Source of the DNA: Paenibacillus_E violae
GTDB lineage: Bacteria > Bacillota > Bacilli > Paenibacillales > NBRC-103111
DNA: 64,000 nucleotides
Reading direction: 5' to 3'
Assembly (NCBI RefSeq): GCF_032461945.1
Contig: NZ_JAWCUD010000006.1
Coordinates: forward strand, 124,001 to 188,000
Part shown: positions 18,179 to 25,818 of the stretch, one piece after another
How the letters are laid out: each line of letters starts with the position of its first letter
How positions within the stretch are numbered: the stretch's first letter is position 1
The notes under the pieces: model-generated
What the model saw: only the letters and a program-made list of their open reading frames with translations
Told to the model about the DNA's origin: nothing
The model's database searches: none
Program-made: the position numbers and the translations under genes

Positions 18179-19078
18179 ATGCAAAAACTGATTCAAAGGC
18201 TAGCGAATTTGTCCGCCATAGGCATGTTTCTCATTCTTGCAATGGGTGCCTTGGTTACAAAGGCTGACGCAGGCAGAGGCTGCGGAGACGAGTGGCCGCT
18301 ATGTCATGGGAAATTCGTCCCGGCGCATACGATATCATCGTTTATTGAATACAGTCATCGACTGGTCGTCGGTATCGTGACGCTAATCCTGATTGCCACA
18401 TTCATTTTAGTGTTTCGTTATGTCAAACGGAAAGATGCGAAATACTTCATCACTGGAACCGTTGTTATGACGTTGGTACAAGCCGTAATGGGCGCATTGG
18501 CCGTCGTTTGGCCGCAATCTTCACTTGTACTGGCGCTTCATTTTGGCTTATCCCTCCTGGCGTTTGCGTTTTCCCTGCTGCTTGCGCTTGTATTCACACC
18601 ATGGGGCCAATTTAAAAGAGATACAGCCATTCGCAGTTCCTTTAAGGCGATCGTATGGATAACTACGATCTATAGCTATATTGTTGTTTACTTGGGTGCT
18701 TTCGTTCGTCATACGGTATCATCAGGCGGATGTTCAGGCTGGCCACTGTGCAACGGCGAAGTCATCCCTGAGCTTAGTGGTGCGACGGGCATCGTTTTTA
18801 CACACCGGATTGCGGCTTTGCTGCTGTTCCTGTGCATTCTTTTTCTTTACTTACAGGCAAAACGTTATTACCAGAGCTCAGATAAATTGCGCTTTGGCAG
18901 CAAATGGGCACTCATTCTAGTTTCCCTGCAAGTTATCAGCGGAGCTGTTGTCACTTGGTCAATGGGGAATGAACTCGCTTATTTGCTAACTGGCATGGTG
19001 CATGCAGTAATCGTTGCCGGTATGTTTGGATTTCTATGTTATTTATGCGTGCTTACGCTATATGATCGCAAAGCATAA
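18179..19078 (+). CDS. ctaA: Heme A synthase
   Basis: A polytopic membrane enzyme that oxidises heme O to heme A for aa3-type terminal oxidase. The 299 residues contain about eight helices in two homologous halves. Each half has an extracytoplasmic Cys pair (GCGDEWPLC and GGCSGWPLC) and conserved His ligands (EYSHR, ALHFG, FTHRIA, MVHAV). The length fits the Bacillus-type CtaA. No ctaB lies in the window. Its presence implies aerobic respiration with cytochrome aa3. Confidence 0.93.
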   Translation: MQKLIQRLANLSAIGMFLILAMGALVTKADAGRGCGDEWPLCHGKFVPAHTISSFIEYSHRLVVGIVTLILIATFILVFRYVKRKDAKYFITGTVVMTLVQAVMGALAVVWPQSSLVLALHFGLSLLAFAFSLLLALVFTPWGQFKRDTAIRSSFKAIVWITTIYSYIVVYLGAFVRHTVSSGGCSGWPLCNGEVIPELSGATGIVFTHRIAALLLFLCILFLYLQAKRYYQSSDKLRFGSKWALILVSLQVISGAVVTWSMGNELAYLLTGMVHAVIVAGMFGFLCYLCVLTLYDRKA

Positions 19079-19234
19079 GGCCCTGGCAGGGCTGACTTCT
19101 GGCAATAGGACAGAACGGTTTTGTGGGAGAAGAGGCCTTCTTACTATAGAGAGGGCTATTTCTTTTTATTTATGCCCATACTTACTTCTATTGTTGTTCA
19201 TCCATAAAGCTTACTAAAAAAGGGGGGTGTACCC

Positions 19235-19945
19235 ATGCTGCGAGCATTATTCCATGAACCAGAGCGGGTAGACAGCGGACTCCTGCTGGAGGCCGGCAAT
19301 GCAGTAAGAGTGTTTATCGAGCATCTGGAATCGAAGGAACATCACCACACGGCCTCAGACTACCCGAAATACCACCGGCAAGCGATCTGGAGTAAAGGGT
19401 TCATTGATGCATTAGACGAGCTTGAGCAGAGCAAATACTGCTGCGAGCGTTACGCTGAGCATATCAATAAAATGTTTCTCGAGGATATGAACGCGCAAGA
19501 GATGGAAGCCTATCGCCTTTTCGTTTATTTTTTCAAAAATGCCTTCATTCGGCTGTTTTCCATTTTGGACAAATTGGGTACATTCATGAATGATTTATTT
19601 GAGTTAAAAACTGAGGTGCTGAAAGCGCGGTATTCATACTTTACGGTATTGCGCAGGATGCATGAGAAAAAAATTCACGGGGCGCTCGAAGTTCAGCTGT
19701 ATACGCTCAAAATGGATTATAAATCTCCGCTCGATCGGCTGCGCAATCAACGCAATATGGAGATTCACTATATTAATGCCGAGATGCTGGATGATCTCAT
19801 GCAAAAAGAGCCGTATCCGGGGGATCGGATTCATGTCGAAAATGTAAAATCAAATGTCGCCGATCTTCAGCAGGGATTTGATATGGTTTGCCGAACCTTA
19901 ATTATAGCATTCTCTTATATTACGGCTAGTATTGCAAAGGGGTAA
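19235..19945 (+). CDS. HEPN-domain protein (Cthe_2314-like)
   Basis: The 236-residue all-helical protein has a C-terminal R-x4-H motif, R173-N-M-E-I-H178, within LRNQRNMEIHY, as in HEPN domains. The preceding helices (about 25-150) fit the Cthe_2314-type HEPN group. Many HEPN proteins are RNases of toxin or defence systems, but no antitoxin or NTase gene is adjacent here, and this group is widespread in Bacillota as a single gene. AAAGGGGGGTGT precedes ATG 19235. The next gene starts 8 bp later, suggesting cotranscription with the SDR. Confidence 0.72.
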   Translation: MLRALFHEPERVDSGLLLEAGNAVRVFIEHLESKEHHHTASDYPKYHRQAIWSKGFIDALDELEQSKYCCERYAEHINKMFLEDMNAQEMEAYRLFVYFFKNAFIRLFSILDKLGTFMNDLFELKTEVLKARYSYFTVLRRMHEKKIHGALEVQLYTLKMDYKSPLDRLRNQRNMEIHYINAEMLDDLMQKEPYPGDRIHVENVKSNVADLQQGFDMVCRTLIIAFSYITASIAKG

Positions 19946-19952
19946 GAGGACC

Positions 19953-20741
19953 ATGGAATTAAGAGGCCGAACGGTTCTTATTACAGGCAGTGCGAAAGGA
20001 CTCGGCAAAATGACCGCCATCACCATGGCTAGACAAGGGTGTCAGGTGGCTGTCAATTATGTGAATAGTGAAAGGGAAGCCGCTGAGCTTGTCCATCACT
20101 TACAAGATTTTGGTGTTCGCAGTATAGCCGTCCAAGGCGATGTCGCTAAGCGGGAAGACATTACACGTATGGTGGAACAAACAGCGTCACAGCTGGGCCC
20201 GATTGATATTCTCGTGAATAATGCGGGGCCTTTTTTCCGGGAACGGCGATTTTTTGCTGATTATGGTGTCGATGAAATTGAATATTTAATGCGAGGCAAT
20301 TTGCTTGGCGTCATGGAACTTGATCAATTGGTCTTGCCGATGATGAGGGAGAAACGGTGGGGGCGGATTATCCATTTTGGATTTGGACGAGCCGCTGAAG
20401 CCAGAGGCTGGACACATCGCGCTGTCTACGCGGCAGCGAAGGTTGGCTTAGTCTCCTTCACGAAGACATTGGCTGAAGAAGAAGCCAGCCACGGGATCAC
20501 CGTGAATATGATTTGCCCAGGCGACATTCGCGGGAAAAATAAAGAGCGTACGATGCAGGAGGCCCGTCTGGAGGTCGACGGCGAAACACCGGTGGGAAGA
20601 CCGGGAACTGGCGAGGATGTGGCCAGAGTCATCGAATTCTTATGCTTGCCGGCTTCTGATTTCATCACAGGCAACATCATGGATATATCTGGAGGACTCG
20701 ACCCGATTCAGCCGCTGCCGGTGCTTAATCAACGCAAATAG
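19953..20741 (+). CDS. Short-chain dehydrogenase-like protein lacking catalytic Ser
   Basis: The 262-residue Rossmann protein has the cofactor motif TGSAKGLGK, NNAG at 89-92, N116, and the Y159-x3-K163 pair. The Ser normally 13 residues before the Tyr is replaced: positions 142-147 read FGFGRA, placing Arg146 there. Fold and C-terminal SGGLDP segment are otherwise FabG-like. Either it uses an altered mechanism or it is a non-catalytic NAD(P)-binding protein. ATG 19953 follows GTAAGAGGA; the upstream TTG 19932 overlaps the HEPN gene and has no RBS. Confidence 0.88.
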   Translation: MELRGRTVLITGSAKGLGKMTAITMARQGCQVAVNYVNSEREAAELVHHLQDFGVRSIAVQGDVAKREDITRMVEQTASQLGPIDILVNNAGPFFRERRFFADYGVDEIEYLMRGNLLGVMELDQLVLPMMREKRWGRIIHFGFGRAAEARGWTHRAVYAAAKVGLVSFTKTLAEEEASHGITVNMICPGDIRGKNKERTMQEARLEVDGETPVGRPGTGEDVARVIEFLCLPASDFITGNIMDISGGLDPIQPLPVLNQRK

Positions 20742-20749
20742 ATTAGCAA

Positions 20750-20782
20750 AAAGAGCTTACCATAGAGGTAAGCTCTTTCTTA
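20750..20782. terminator. Bidirectional terminator between SDR and NifU-like genes
   Basis: AAAGAGCTTACC and GGTAAGCTCTTT pair perfectly around ATAGA. A/T tracts on both sides allow termination of both converging genes. Confidence 0.88.
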
Positions 20783-20795
20783 TGATATAGTCGTA

Positions 20796-21041
20796 TTAGA
20801 ACACTTGCACGACTTCAGTTATACCTTCAACTTCTTCAACAAGTGCACGTTCGATACCGGCTTTCAACGTAATTGTTGAACTCGGGCAGCTTCCACAAGC
20901 ACCCATCAGTTTCAGCTTCACAATACCGTCTTCTACGTCAACGAGATCCACGTCGCCGCCATCGCGTTGTAGAAAAGGACGAAGTTTATCTAAAACCTCA
21001 AGGACTTCATCATAAATAGCTTCTTTTGTTTTTTCAGACAT
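20796..21041 (-). CDS. NifU-type iron-sulfur scaffold protein
   Basis: The 81-residue protein is a lone NifU C-terminal domain with the metal-binding pair C49-G-S-C52 in GACGSCPSS. Such proteins (B. subtilis YutI) bind and transfer Fe-S clusters to apo-proteins. The first in-frame ATG (21050) overlaps the Shine-Dalgarno AAAGGAG, so the second ATG at 21041 is chosen. It lies next to yuzB and yutJ homologues, as in B. subtilis. Confidence 0.92.
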   Translation of the reverse strand: MSEKTKEAIYDEVLEVLDKLRPFLQRDGGDVDLVDVEDGIVKLKLMGACGSCPSSTITLKAGIERALVEEVEGITEVVQVF

Positions 21042-21138
21042 TTGATTCATCTCCTTTCTTTTAATATTATATTACAATAATGATTAAATGAAAATGGTTT
21101 TCAACTTGAATATATCGACATAAGGTGGAATTTTTATT

Positions 21139-21393
21139 ATGAGACCAATCATAGAGTTTTGCGCCAGCAACATGCACAATGGAACAGAGAAAGTCATGAA
21201 AGCACTAGAACAAAATCCCGACTATGATGTCATAGAATACGGCTGTCTCGGCAATTGCGGACAGTGCTACATGGAGCCCTATGCGCTCTTGAACGGCGAA
21301 ATCATTGCCGCAGAGACTGCAGATCAACTTCACGAACTCATTCTGGCTAAGATCAAAGAGATTGAAGCGATGTACGATCTGCTAAGCGATTGA
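21139..21393 (+). CDS. yuzB: YuzB-family (DUF1450) Cys-rich small protein
   Basis: The 84-residue protein has one early Cys (IEFCASN) and a cluster GCLGNCGQC characteristic of DUF1450/YuzB. The arrangement suggests metal or Fe-S binding, but no function is established. It is divergent from the NifU-like scaffold (88-bp gap to its first ATG) and convergent with the YutJ homologue, the synteny known from Bacillus. TAAGGTGG precedes the ATG. Confidence 0.88.
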   Translation: MRPIIEFCASNMHNGTEKVMKALEQNPDYDVIEYGCLGNCGQCYMEPYALLNGEIIAAETADQLHELILAKIKEIEAMYDLLSD

Positions 21394-21401
21394 ACCTGAA
21401 C

Positions 21402-22466
21402 TTATCCGAAGTGGCGTTTCGATTTCCAGAGAACGCCACTTTTTAACATACGGGCAATTTTGCCTGTCATTAGTGTGCGTTTACCCATAATACCGAACCC
21501 GGCTTTTTTACCGAGTGAACCTAATGTACCTCTTAGCTTGATTTCACCCAGCCGCGGCGTTTCACCCTTCCAAATTGCCTGCATCACTTCAGCAATCTGT
21601 TTCCCTTGCGCTTGCGCAGCTTGCGCACTTGGTGAGAATGGCAGGGAAGCACAGTCTCCGACAACATACACGTCTTTATGATCTGGAATTTGGTGATATT
21701 CATTTAACATAATACGCCCTTGACGGTCTTTCGGTACGTTCAGAGCTTCTACAATTGGATTCGGCTGAATGCCCGCTGTCCAGATGGTCGCATCTGTTCG
21801 AATGATCTCGTCGCCGTTGTAAAGGTCTCCACCGTCCAGACGACATAACGAAACGTTCGGACGAAGCTCGATATGATGCTCAACCATCCATTCCCGCACA
21901 TATTGCTGCAGGTTACTTGGGAAAGCGGACAGCAAGCTTGGACCGCGGTCGATGAGTCGAATGTTGAGATCAGACCGGCTTTCTCTTAACTCCGCAGCCA
22001 TCTCCACACCGCTTAAACCGCCGCCGATAATGGAAACTTGTCCATAAGGCGCGATGTTATTGATGCGTTGGTACGTAGCGCGAGTTTGCGCCAGCGTTTG
22101 AATGCTGGAGGAGAAATCTTTTGCTCCCGTGATGCCATGATAGCTATCTACACAGCCTAAACCAATTACAAGCCAATCATACGTTACAGGTTCTCTATCT
22201 TCGAAAAGAATTTCCTTTTTCTCCAAATCCACCGAGGACACTTCTCCGTAAGTTAGCAATAAACGAGGATCATCCGGGTAAGCAACACGAATATGTGTTT
22301 CTGCAATTGTCCCTGAAGCAAGTGCGTAATATTCCGTTTTGAGTCCTTGGAAAGGACTACGGTCGATCATTTCCAGTATGGTATCCTCCGGCAAATCTTT
22401 CTCCAGCATGTTCAAGGCTATGGTCAGACCGCCATAACCTCCTCCGAGAATCACAAATTTTTTCAT
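21402..22466 (-). CDS. yutJ: NADH dehydrogenase-like flavoprotein (YutJ-like)
   Basis: The 354-residue FAD/NAD-binding protein has an N-terminal FAD dinucleotide motif GGGYGGLT, an NAD motif GGGLSGVEMAAEL near residue 160, and the FAD-binding VYVVGDCAS near 290. It belongs to the type-II NADH dehydrogenase fold, but it is shorter than NDH-2 and its electron acceptor is unproven. GGAGTG precedes the ATG. It shares a neighbourhood with a clear NDH-2 at 30190. Confidence 0.85.
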   Translation of the reverse strand: MKKFVILGGGYGGLTIALNMLEKDLPEDTILEMIDRSPFQGLKTEYYALASGTIAETHIRVAYPDDPRLLLTYGEVSSVDLEKKEILFEDREPVTYDWLVIGLGCVDSYHGITGAKDFSSSIQTLAQTRATYQRINNIAPYGQVSIIGGGLSGVEMAAELRESRSDLNIRLIDRGPSLLSAFPSNLQQYVREWMVEHHIELRPNVSLCRLDGGDLYNGDEIIRTDATIWTAGIQPNPIVEALNVPKDRQGRIMLNEYHQIPDHKDVYVVGDCASLPFSPSAQAAQAQGKQIAEVMQAIWKGETPRLGEIKLRGTLGSLGKKAGFGIMGKRTLMTGKIARMLKSGVLWKSKRHFG

Positions 22467-22511
22467 AACACTCCGTATCCCTTCTTGACTATTCTCTCTT
22501 CTCTAGTATGA

Positions 22512-23612
22512 CTAATACACTTTGATTTCATTATAAAAGGTATCGCGTTCAACGGCTGTGCGTCCAGCACCTTGAATCAACCAAACAAGCTCGTCCCTAG
22601 TAAGACCTTCAGGGGATAGCGCGCCGGCTGCGTGTGAAATTTTCTCTTTCACGATCGTGCCATGGGCATCAGAAGCGCCGAAGGTGAAGGAAAGCTGAGT
22701 CAATTTCGTACCAATATTAATGAAGTAAGCTTTGATGTGAGGGAAATTATCCAGCATCAACCGGCTAATCGCGATGGTTTTCAGCTCGTCCCAAGCAGGG
22801 ACGCGTCTTTTGAGACCGGCGTTTTTGCTGGCTGGTTGGATGGAGTTCGGAATGAAGACCAAGAAACCGTTCGTTTCATCTTGCAGTTCGCGTAAAAGCA
22901 TCATATGGCGAATGCGTTCTTCTTTCGTCTCAATCGATCCGTATAGCATGGTGGCGTGAGTTTTCATGCCAAGCAAGTGGGCATTGCGATGAACGTCGAG
23001 CCATTCTTCCGAGGAAGCTTTTTCAACTTTCATTTTGGACCGGTAGCGCTCTGTAAGAATCTCGGCTCCGCCACCTGGAAGTGTGGAAAGACCTGCATCC
23101 ATCAACGTTTTCAAAACATCTCGGTAGCTTAAGCCGCTAATCCGTGAGAAAAATTCAATTTCTGCCGCGGTATGCGCCTTAATGGTCACATCAGGGTATG
23201 CATTTTTCAATTGGCGAATGCAATCAACGTAATATTCAAAAGGCAAATGAGGATTATGCCCTTGACTAATATGGAACTCTCTAATTTCCGGGTTATAATG
23301 TTCAGCTACATACTCTAACATTTGGCTTGGTGTAAGCGTGTATGAACCTTCTTCGCCCTCATCGCGGCGGAAATGGCAAAAAGCACAATGCTCCTCACAC
23401 ACATTCGTGAAATACAAACTCATATTTTGCACAAAATAAACCTTGTTTCCGTTCAATCGTGTGTTTACTTTGTTTGCCATTTGGCCTATGCTCAGAAGAT
23501 CGTCCGATTCATACAAAAATAATCCATCCTCCAAGGATAGACGTTGGCCGTGTTCAACTTTGTCGGCAATTTCTGCCATCCGTTTGATCGGGTCTGTGGT
23601 GATTACACTCAT
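22512..23612 (-). CDS. mqnE: Aminofutalosine synthase (radical SAM, menaquinone biosynthesis)
   Basis: The radical SAM enzyme of the futalosine route to menaquinone, joining the enolpyruvyl benzoate precursor to an adenosyl radical. The 366 residues contain the [4Fe-4S] site C72-x3-C76-x2-C79 in VCEEHCAFCHFRRD, the LPGGGAEI loop, THATMLYGSIET and a C-terminal HAAGALSPEGLT, the MqnE pattern rather than MqnC. ATG 23612 is chosen because AGGAGG ends seven bases before it; the frame extends to 23666 without an RBS. The other mqn genes are not in the window. A long structured leader precedes it. Confidence 0.88.
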   Translation of the reverse strand: MSVITTDPIKRMAEIADKVEHGQRLSLEDGLFLYESDDLLSIGQMANKVNTRLNGNKVYFVQNMSLYFTNVCEEHCAFCHFRRDEGEEGSYTLTPSQMLEYVAEHYNPEIREFHISQGHNPHLPFEYYVDCIRQLKNAYPDVTIKAHTAAEIEFFSRISGLSYRDVLKTLMDAGLSTLPGGGAEILTERYRSKMKVEKASSEEWLDVHRNAHLLGMKTHATMLYGSIETKEERIRHMMLLRELQDETNGFLVFIPNSIQPASKNAGLKRRVPAWDELKTIAISRLMLDNFPHIKAYFINIGTKLTQLSFTFGASDAHGTIVKEKISHAAGALSPEGLTRDELVWLIQGAGRTAVERDTFYNEIKVY

Positions 23613-23806
23613 CTTCATTCCTCCTATGAAATCAAAATAAAGCACATAAAGAATCGACGCATCCATCTGCAGATGATTTCATGCGCCTTAGCGGTGTGAG
23701 TGGCTCGCCTACCTGTCAGCCAGTTCGGTTCAGGAATTCACACATATAGGGAGCTCTGAGTTTCGCTCAAAGACTCTCTAAGTTTTCAATAAACGTACAA
23801 ACTTTC
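23613..23806 (-). promoter_or_regulatory. Structured 5' leader of mqnE, candidate cis-regulatory RNA
   Basis: Assuming transcription begins near 23806, about 190 nt precede mqnE. Read on the minus strand there is a hairpin TGAG-CGAAA-CTCA (23757-23769). A stem GTGTGA/TCACAC (23738-23743 with 23694-23699) encloses CCTG/CAGG (23712-23715 with 23731-23734) and GGCT/AGCC (23702-23705 with 23718-23721), which interleave as a possible pseudoknot. A further hairpin CGCAT..ATGCG (23658-23685) is capped by the palindrome CATCTGCAGATG. AGGAGG follows. I could not match this to a riboswitch class I know. Confidence 0.5.
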
Positions 23807-23812
23807 CTAATC

Positions 23813-23841
23813 ATTATAAACCTCCCTGTGGGAGGGGGCAA
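23813..23841 (-). promoter_or_regulatory. mqnE promoter with palindromic spacer
   Basis: On the minus strand TTGCCC (23836-23841) and TATAAT (23813-23818) are 17 bp apart. Fifteen bases of the spacer (23821-23835) form a perfect inverted repeat, CCTCCC-ACA-GGGAGG. Its position inside the spacer suits a repressor or MerR-like operator; no candidate binder is adjacent. Confidence 0.65.
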
Positions 23842-23983
23842 TATGATGAACATGGACATAAATTGACAATCTAGGAAATCTACAAATTTTGCTATCAAAA
23901 TTCATAAAAGGTTATTCCCAATATTAACAAATTCCTGTATACTATTGCAATGTGATTACGTGGGGTTAAAAGGTGATTATATC

Positions 23984-24163
23984 GTGCCAACATATTTCGT
24001 GACCGAACTGCAGGAGCGATTAGATATAGCAATCGAACAGCTTCGAGGCCAAATGGTGGCTTTAGGCACTGAGCATGGTTTCTTGCATCCTGAAGTGCAA
24101 CAGTGTAGTCGAGAATTGGATCAGTTACTATTGCAATATTATGCGATACAACGCAAGCAGTAA
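23984..24163 (+). CDS. Spo0E-family aspartyl-phosphate phosphatase
   Basis: The 59-residue helical hairpin protein has the family signature S-R-E-L-D (usually SQELD) preceded by GFLHPEVQQC. Members dephosphorylate Spo0A~P and delay sporulation. GTG 23984 is chosen because AAAGGTGAT precedes it by about eight bases; upstream codons lack an RBS. A TATACT at 23938-23943 may be its -10. It is divergent from mqnE, with 177 bp of its upstream region shared with the mqnE promoter. Confidence 0.82.
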   Translation: MPTYFVTELQERLDIAIEQLRGQMVALGTEHGFLHPEVQQCSRELDQLLLQYYAIQRKQ

Positions 24164-24203
24164 GCCTCTGGGAACATTGCTAGCAATGTATGCGCACCTG
24201 CCC

Positions 24204-24232
24204 TTGAGCAATGCACGGAATAGGAGTATACT
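24204..24232 (+). promoter_or_regulatory. Promoter of the IscA/ErpA gene
   Basis: TTGAGC (24204-24209) and TATACT (24227-24232) are 17 bp apart and lie 76 bp before the ATG. Confidence 0.6.
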
Positions 24233-24268
24233 TGATAGTAAGCATTACGAAACTTATGGATAATGCCA

Positions 24269-24287
24269 GTTTCCCATGATGGGAAAC
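24269..24287. promoter_or_regulatory. Perfect 19-bp inverted repeat in the IscA leader
   Basis: GTTTCCCA-TGA-TGGGAAAC lies between the promoter and the RBS (AAGGAGGG at 24291-24298). It has no T-tract, so it is not a terminator. It could be an operator or an mRNA hairpin that ends just before the ribosome site. Confidence 0.6.
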
Positions 24288-24307
24288 ATCAAGGAGGGAT
24301 TTCCGTT

Positions 24308-24679
24308 ATGATTAACATTAGCGAATCAGCGAGTGATAAAATTAAAGAACTTTTGGCTTCGGAAGAATCACCGAACCTGTTCTTGCGACTGGGCGTCAAA
24401 GCTGGTGGTTGCAGCGGGTATTCTTACGGTATGGGCTTCGACGATGATCAAAAGGCTGACGATAAAGAGTTTACTATTCACGGCGTGAAAGTGGTTGTGG
24501 ATGAAGAAAGCGCCAAATATTTGTACGGCGTCCAAATCGACTTTGAAGACAAGGGCATGGGCGGCGGTTTCACCATCAACAACCCGAATGCAGTAGCATC
24601 CTGCGGTTGCGGATCTTCCTTCAAACCAGCGGATTATGAAGGAACACCTGAGCCTTGCGATGATAAGGTTGAGGCTTAA
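24308..24679 (+). CDS. IscA/ErpA A-type iron-sulfur carrier
   Basis: The 123-residue HesB/IscA-fold protein has the three conserved Cys: C35 (GGCSGYSY) and C98-G-C100 (SCGCGSSF). A-type carriers deliver Fe-S clusters to target proteins. ATG 24308 is used rather than the upstream 24263 frame extension because AAGGAGGG is correctly placed before it and the extension runs through the palindrome. It lies near NifU-type and YuzB genes, as yutM does in B. subtilis. The C-terminal tail (EPCDDKVEA) has an extra Cys. Confidence 0.92.
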   Translation: MINISESASDKIKELLASEESPNLFLRLGVKAGGCSGYSYGMGFDDDQKADDKEFTIHGVKVVVDEESAKYLYGVQIDFEDKGMGGGFTINNPNAVASCGCGSSFKPADYEGTPEPCDDKVEA

Positions 24680-24691
24680 TCAATAAAGTTG

Positions 24692-24720
24692 AGAGCGGCT
24701 TATAGCTGCTCTTTTTTTTT
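24692..24720 (+). terminator. Terminator of the IscA/ErpA gene
   Basis: AGAGCGGC pairs with GCTGCTCT (one G-U) around TTATA, followed by a long T-tract. Confidence 0.88.
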
Positions 24721-24837
24721 GCCCATTTTTGGACAAGCATTGAAAGAATTAATCTTATTTTCATAAAACTTCGCTGGCGAAGGAGTATAATTGAAGAAAG
24801 TTCACAATCTTGACGAATTTAGATGGGAGTGATTTTG

Positions 24838-24945
24838 GTGAAACTATTCAGAAACTTTTTGCAAGGATTTTTTTATGCGTTTATCTCCATTGGCGCTCTT
24901 CCGTTCTTATTGGTCAAAATTATCTTGGAATCATTTTCTGGTTAA
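24838..24945 (+). CDS. Possible 35-residue single-span membrane protein
   Basis: GTG 24838 follows GGGAGTG by six bases and opens a 35-codon frame: three basic or polar N-terminal residues, then an almost continuous hydrophobic stretch with G-F-F-Y-A-F-I-S-I-G-A-L-P, ending in TAA. A strong terminator lies 36 bp downstream, which supports a real small transcription unit. The longer alternative frame at 24810-25064 crosses that terminator and is rejected. Function is unknown. Confidence 0.5.
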   Translation: MKLFRNFLQGFFYAFISIGALPFLLVKIILESFSG

Positions 24946-24980
24946 TGGATAGAAGCGTTGAGTCTTCTTTTATAATAGGT

Positions 24981-25016
24981 AAGAAGCAGCAGATCATCTT
25001 GCTGCTTCTTTTTTTG
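24981..25016 (+). terminator. Strong terminator after the 35-aa gene
   Basis: AAGAAGCAGCA and TGCTGCTTCTT pair perfectly around an 8-base loop, followed by a T run. Confidence 0.9.
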
Positions 25017-25060
25017 ATTTTATGGTGCCACACGATGAGGAGTGGGAACTCTGAGCCTCT

Positions 25061-25744
25061 CTAGCGCATCCACCAAACTCCCGCGCACTCCGGAAGCTGT
25101 CTCCATCCTTCTTTAACAACTTGCTGGGCCAAATCATCACCAAAGAAAAAACGACTCAGCCGCTCCGCCTCCTCCAAGCTGTCAAATTGATAATCAGTCC
25201 GAATCCACATGTGGGACATCCCGAATTCGTTTTCAAGCAAATCATAGTAGGCACGCAGAAAACCCGGGGGATTAGGGAAGGTTGAACCCGTTCCAAAAGT
25301 CTCGAAAATAATAACACAACCGCCAGGGCGCAGCACTCGCTTTATTTCCGCCATCACCTGACGGATGTTTTCTTGCCAATTCGGAATGTCAGAGCTTCCT
25401 AAATAACAGATACTCCACCCTGATACGATTAAATCGTAGCTGTTAGCACGGACAGGGAGAGCTCGATGGTCGGCCACCTGAATGCTCCAGTTATGCAAGC
25501 CGGCTTCTTGAAGACTATTTGCCGTTACTCGCAACATGGCTTCTGATGCATCTACGGCCATGATAGATTTGGCCTTAGGGGCAAGTACACGGGTCAATCT
25601 GCCAGAGCCAGCCCCTAGATCTAAGATGTCTAGACCTTCAACGGGGTGGATGCTTTCGATGACATCTAAGAGACTCGGCTGCTTAGAAATGAGCAGATCG
25701 TAAGTTTCTGCTTTTGATTTGTAAATTTCATCATGGTTAGGCAT
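25061..25744 (-). CDS. Class I SAM-dependent methyltransferase
   Basis: The 227-residue protein has motif I ILDLGAGSGRLT, the acidic post-I residue MAVDASEAM, and RVLRPGGCVII. It is a typical methyltransferase-11-type small-molecule or lipid enzyme. Substrate is unknown. AAGGAGG precedes the ATG. The MerR-methyltransferase fusion gene lies immediately upstream on the same strand (75 bp), so the pair may be cotranscribed and functionally linked. Confidence 0.87.
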   Translation of the reverse strand: MPNHDEIYKSKAETYDLLISKQPSLLDVIESIHPVEGLDILDLGAGSGRLTRVLAPKAKSIMAVDASEAMLRVTANSLQEAGLHNWSIQVADHRALPVRANSYDLIVSGWSICYLGSSDIPNWQENIRQVMAEIKRVLRPGGCVIIFETFGTGSTFPNPPGFLRAYYDLLENEFGMSHMWIRTDYQFDSLEEAERLSRFFFGDDLAQQVVKEGWRQLPECAGVWWMR

Positions 25745-25818
25745 CTTTCAAATTCCTCCTTAAGTTACGATACAAATCCATCGTAAGGATTGACGTAAGG
25801 AGAAGGTCAACCATTTAT

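Noticed and set aside
23613..23806. Known SAM, cobalamin, TPP or T-box element upstream of mqnE
   Set aside because: The characteristic core sequences of these classes are absent; only generic stems are seen.
24810..25064. 84-codon plus-strand frame
   Set aside because: It crosses a strong terminator at 24981-25016 and overlaps the better supported 35-aa frame with a proper RBS.
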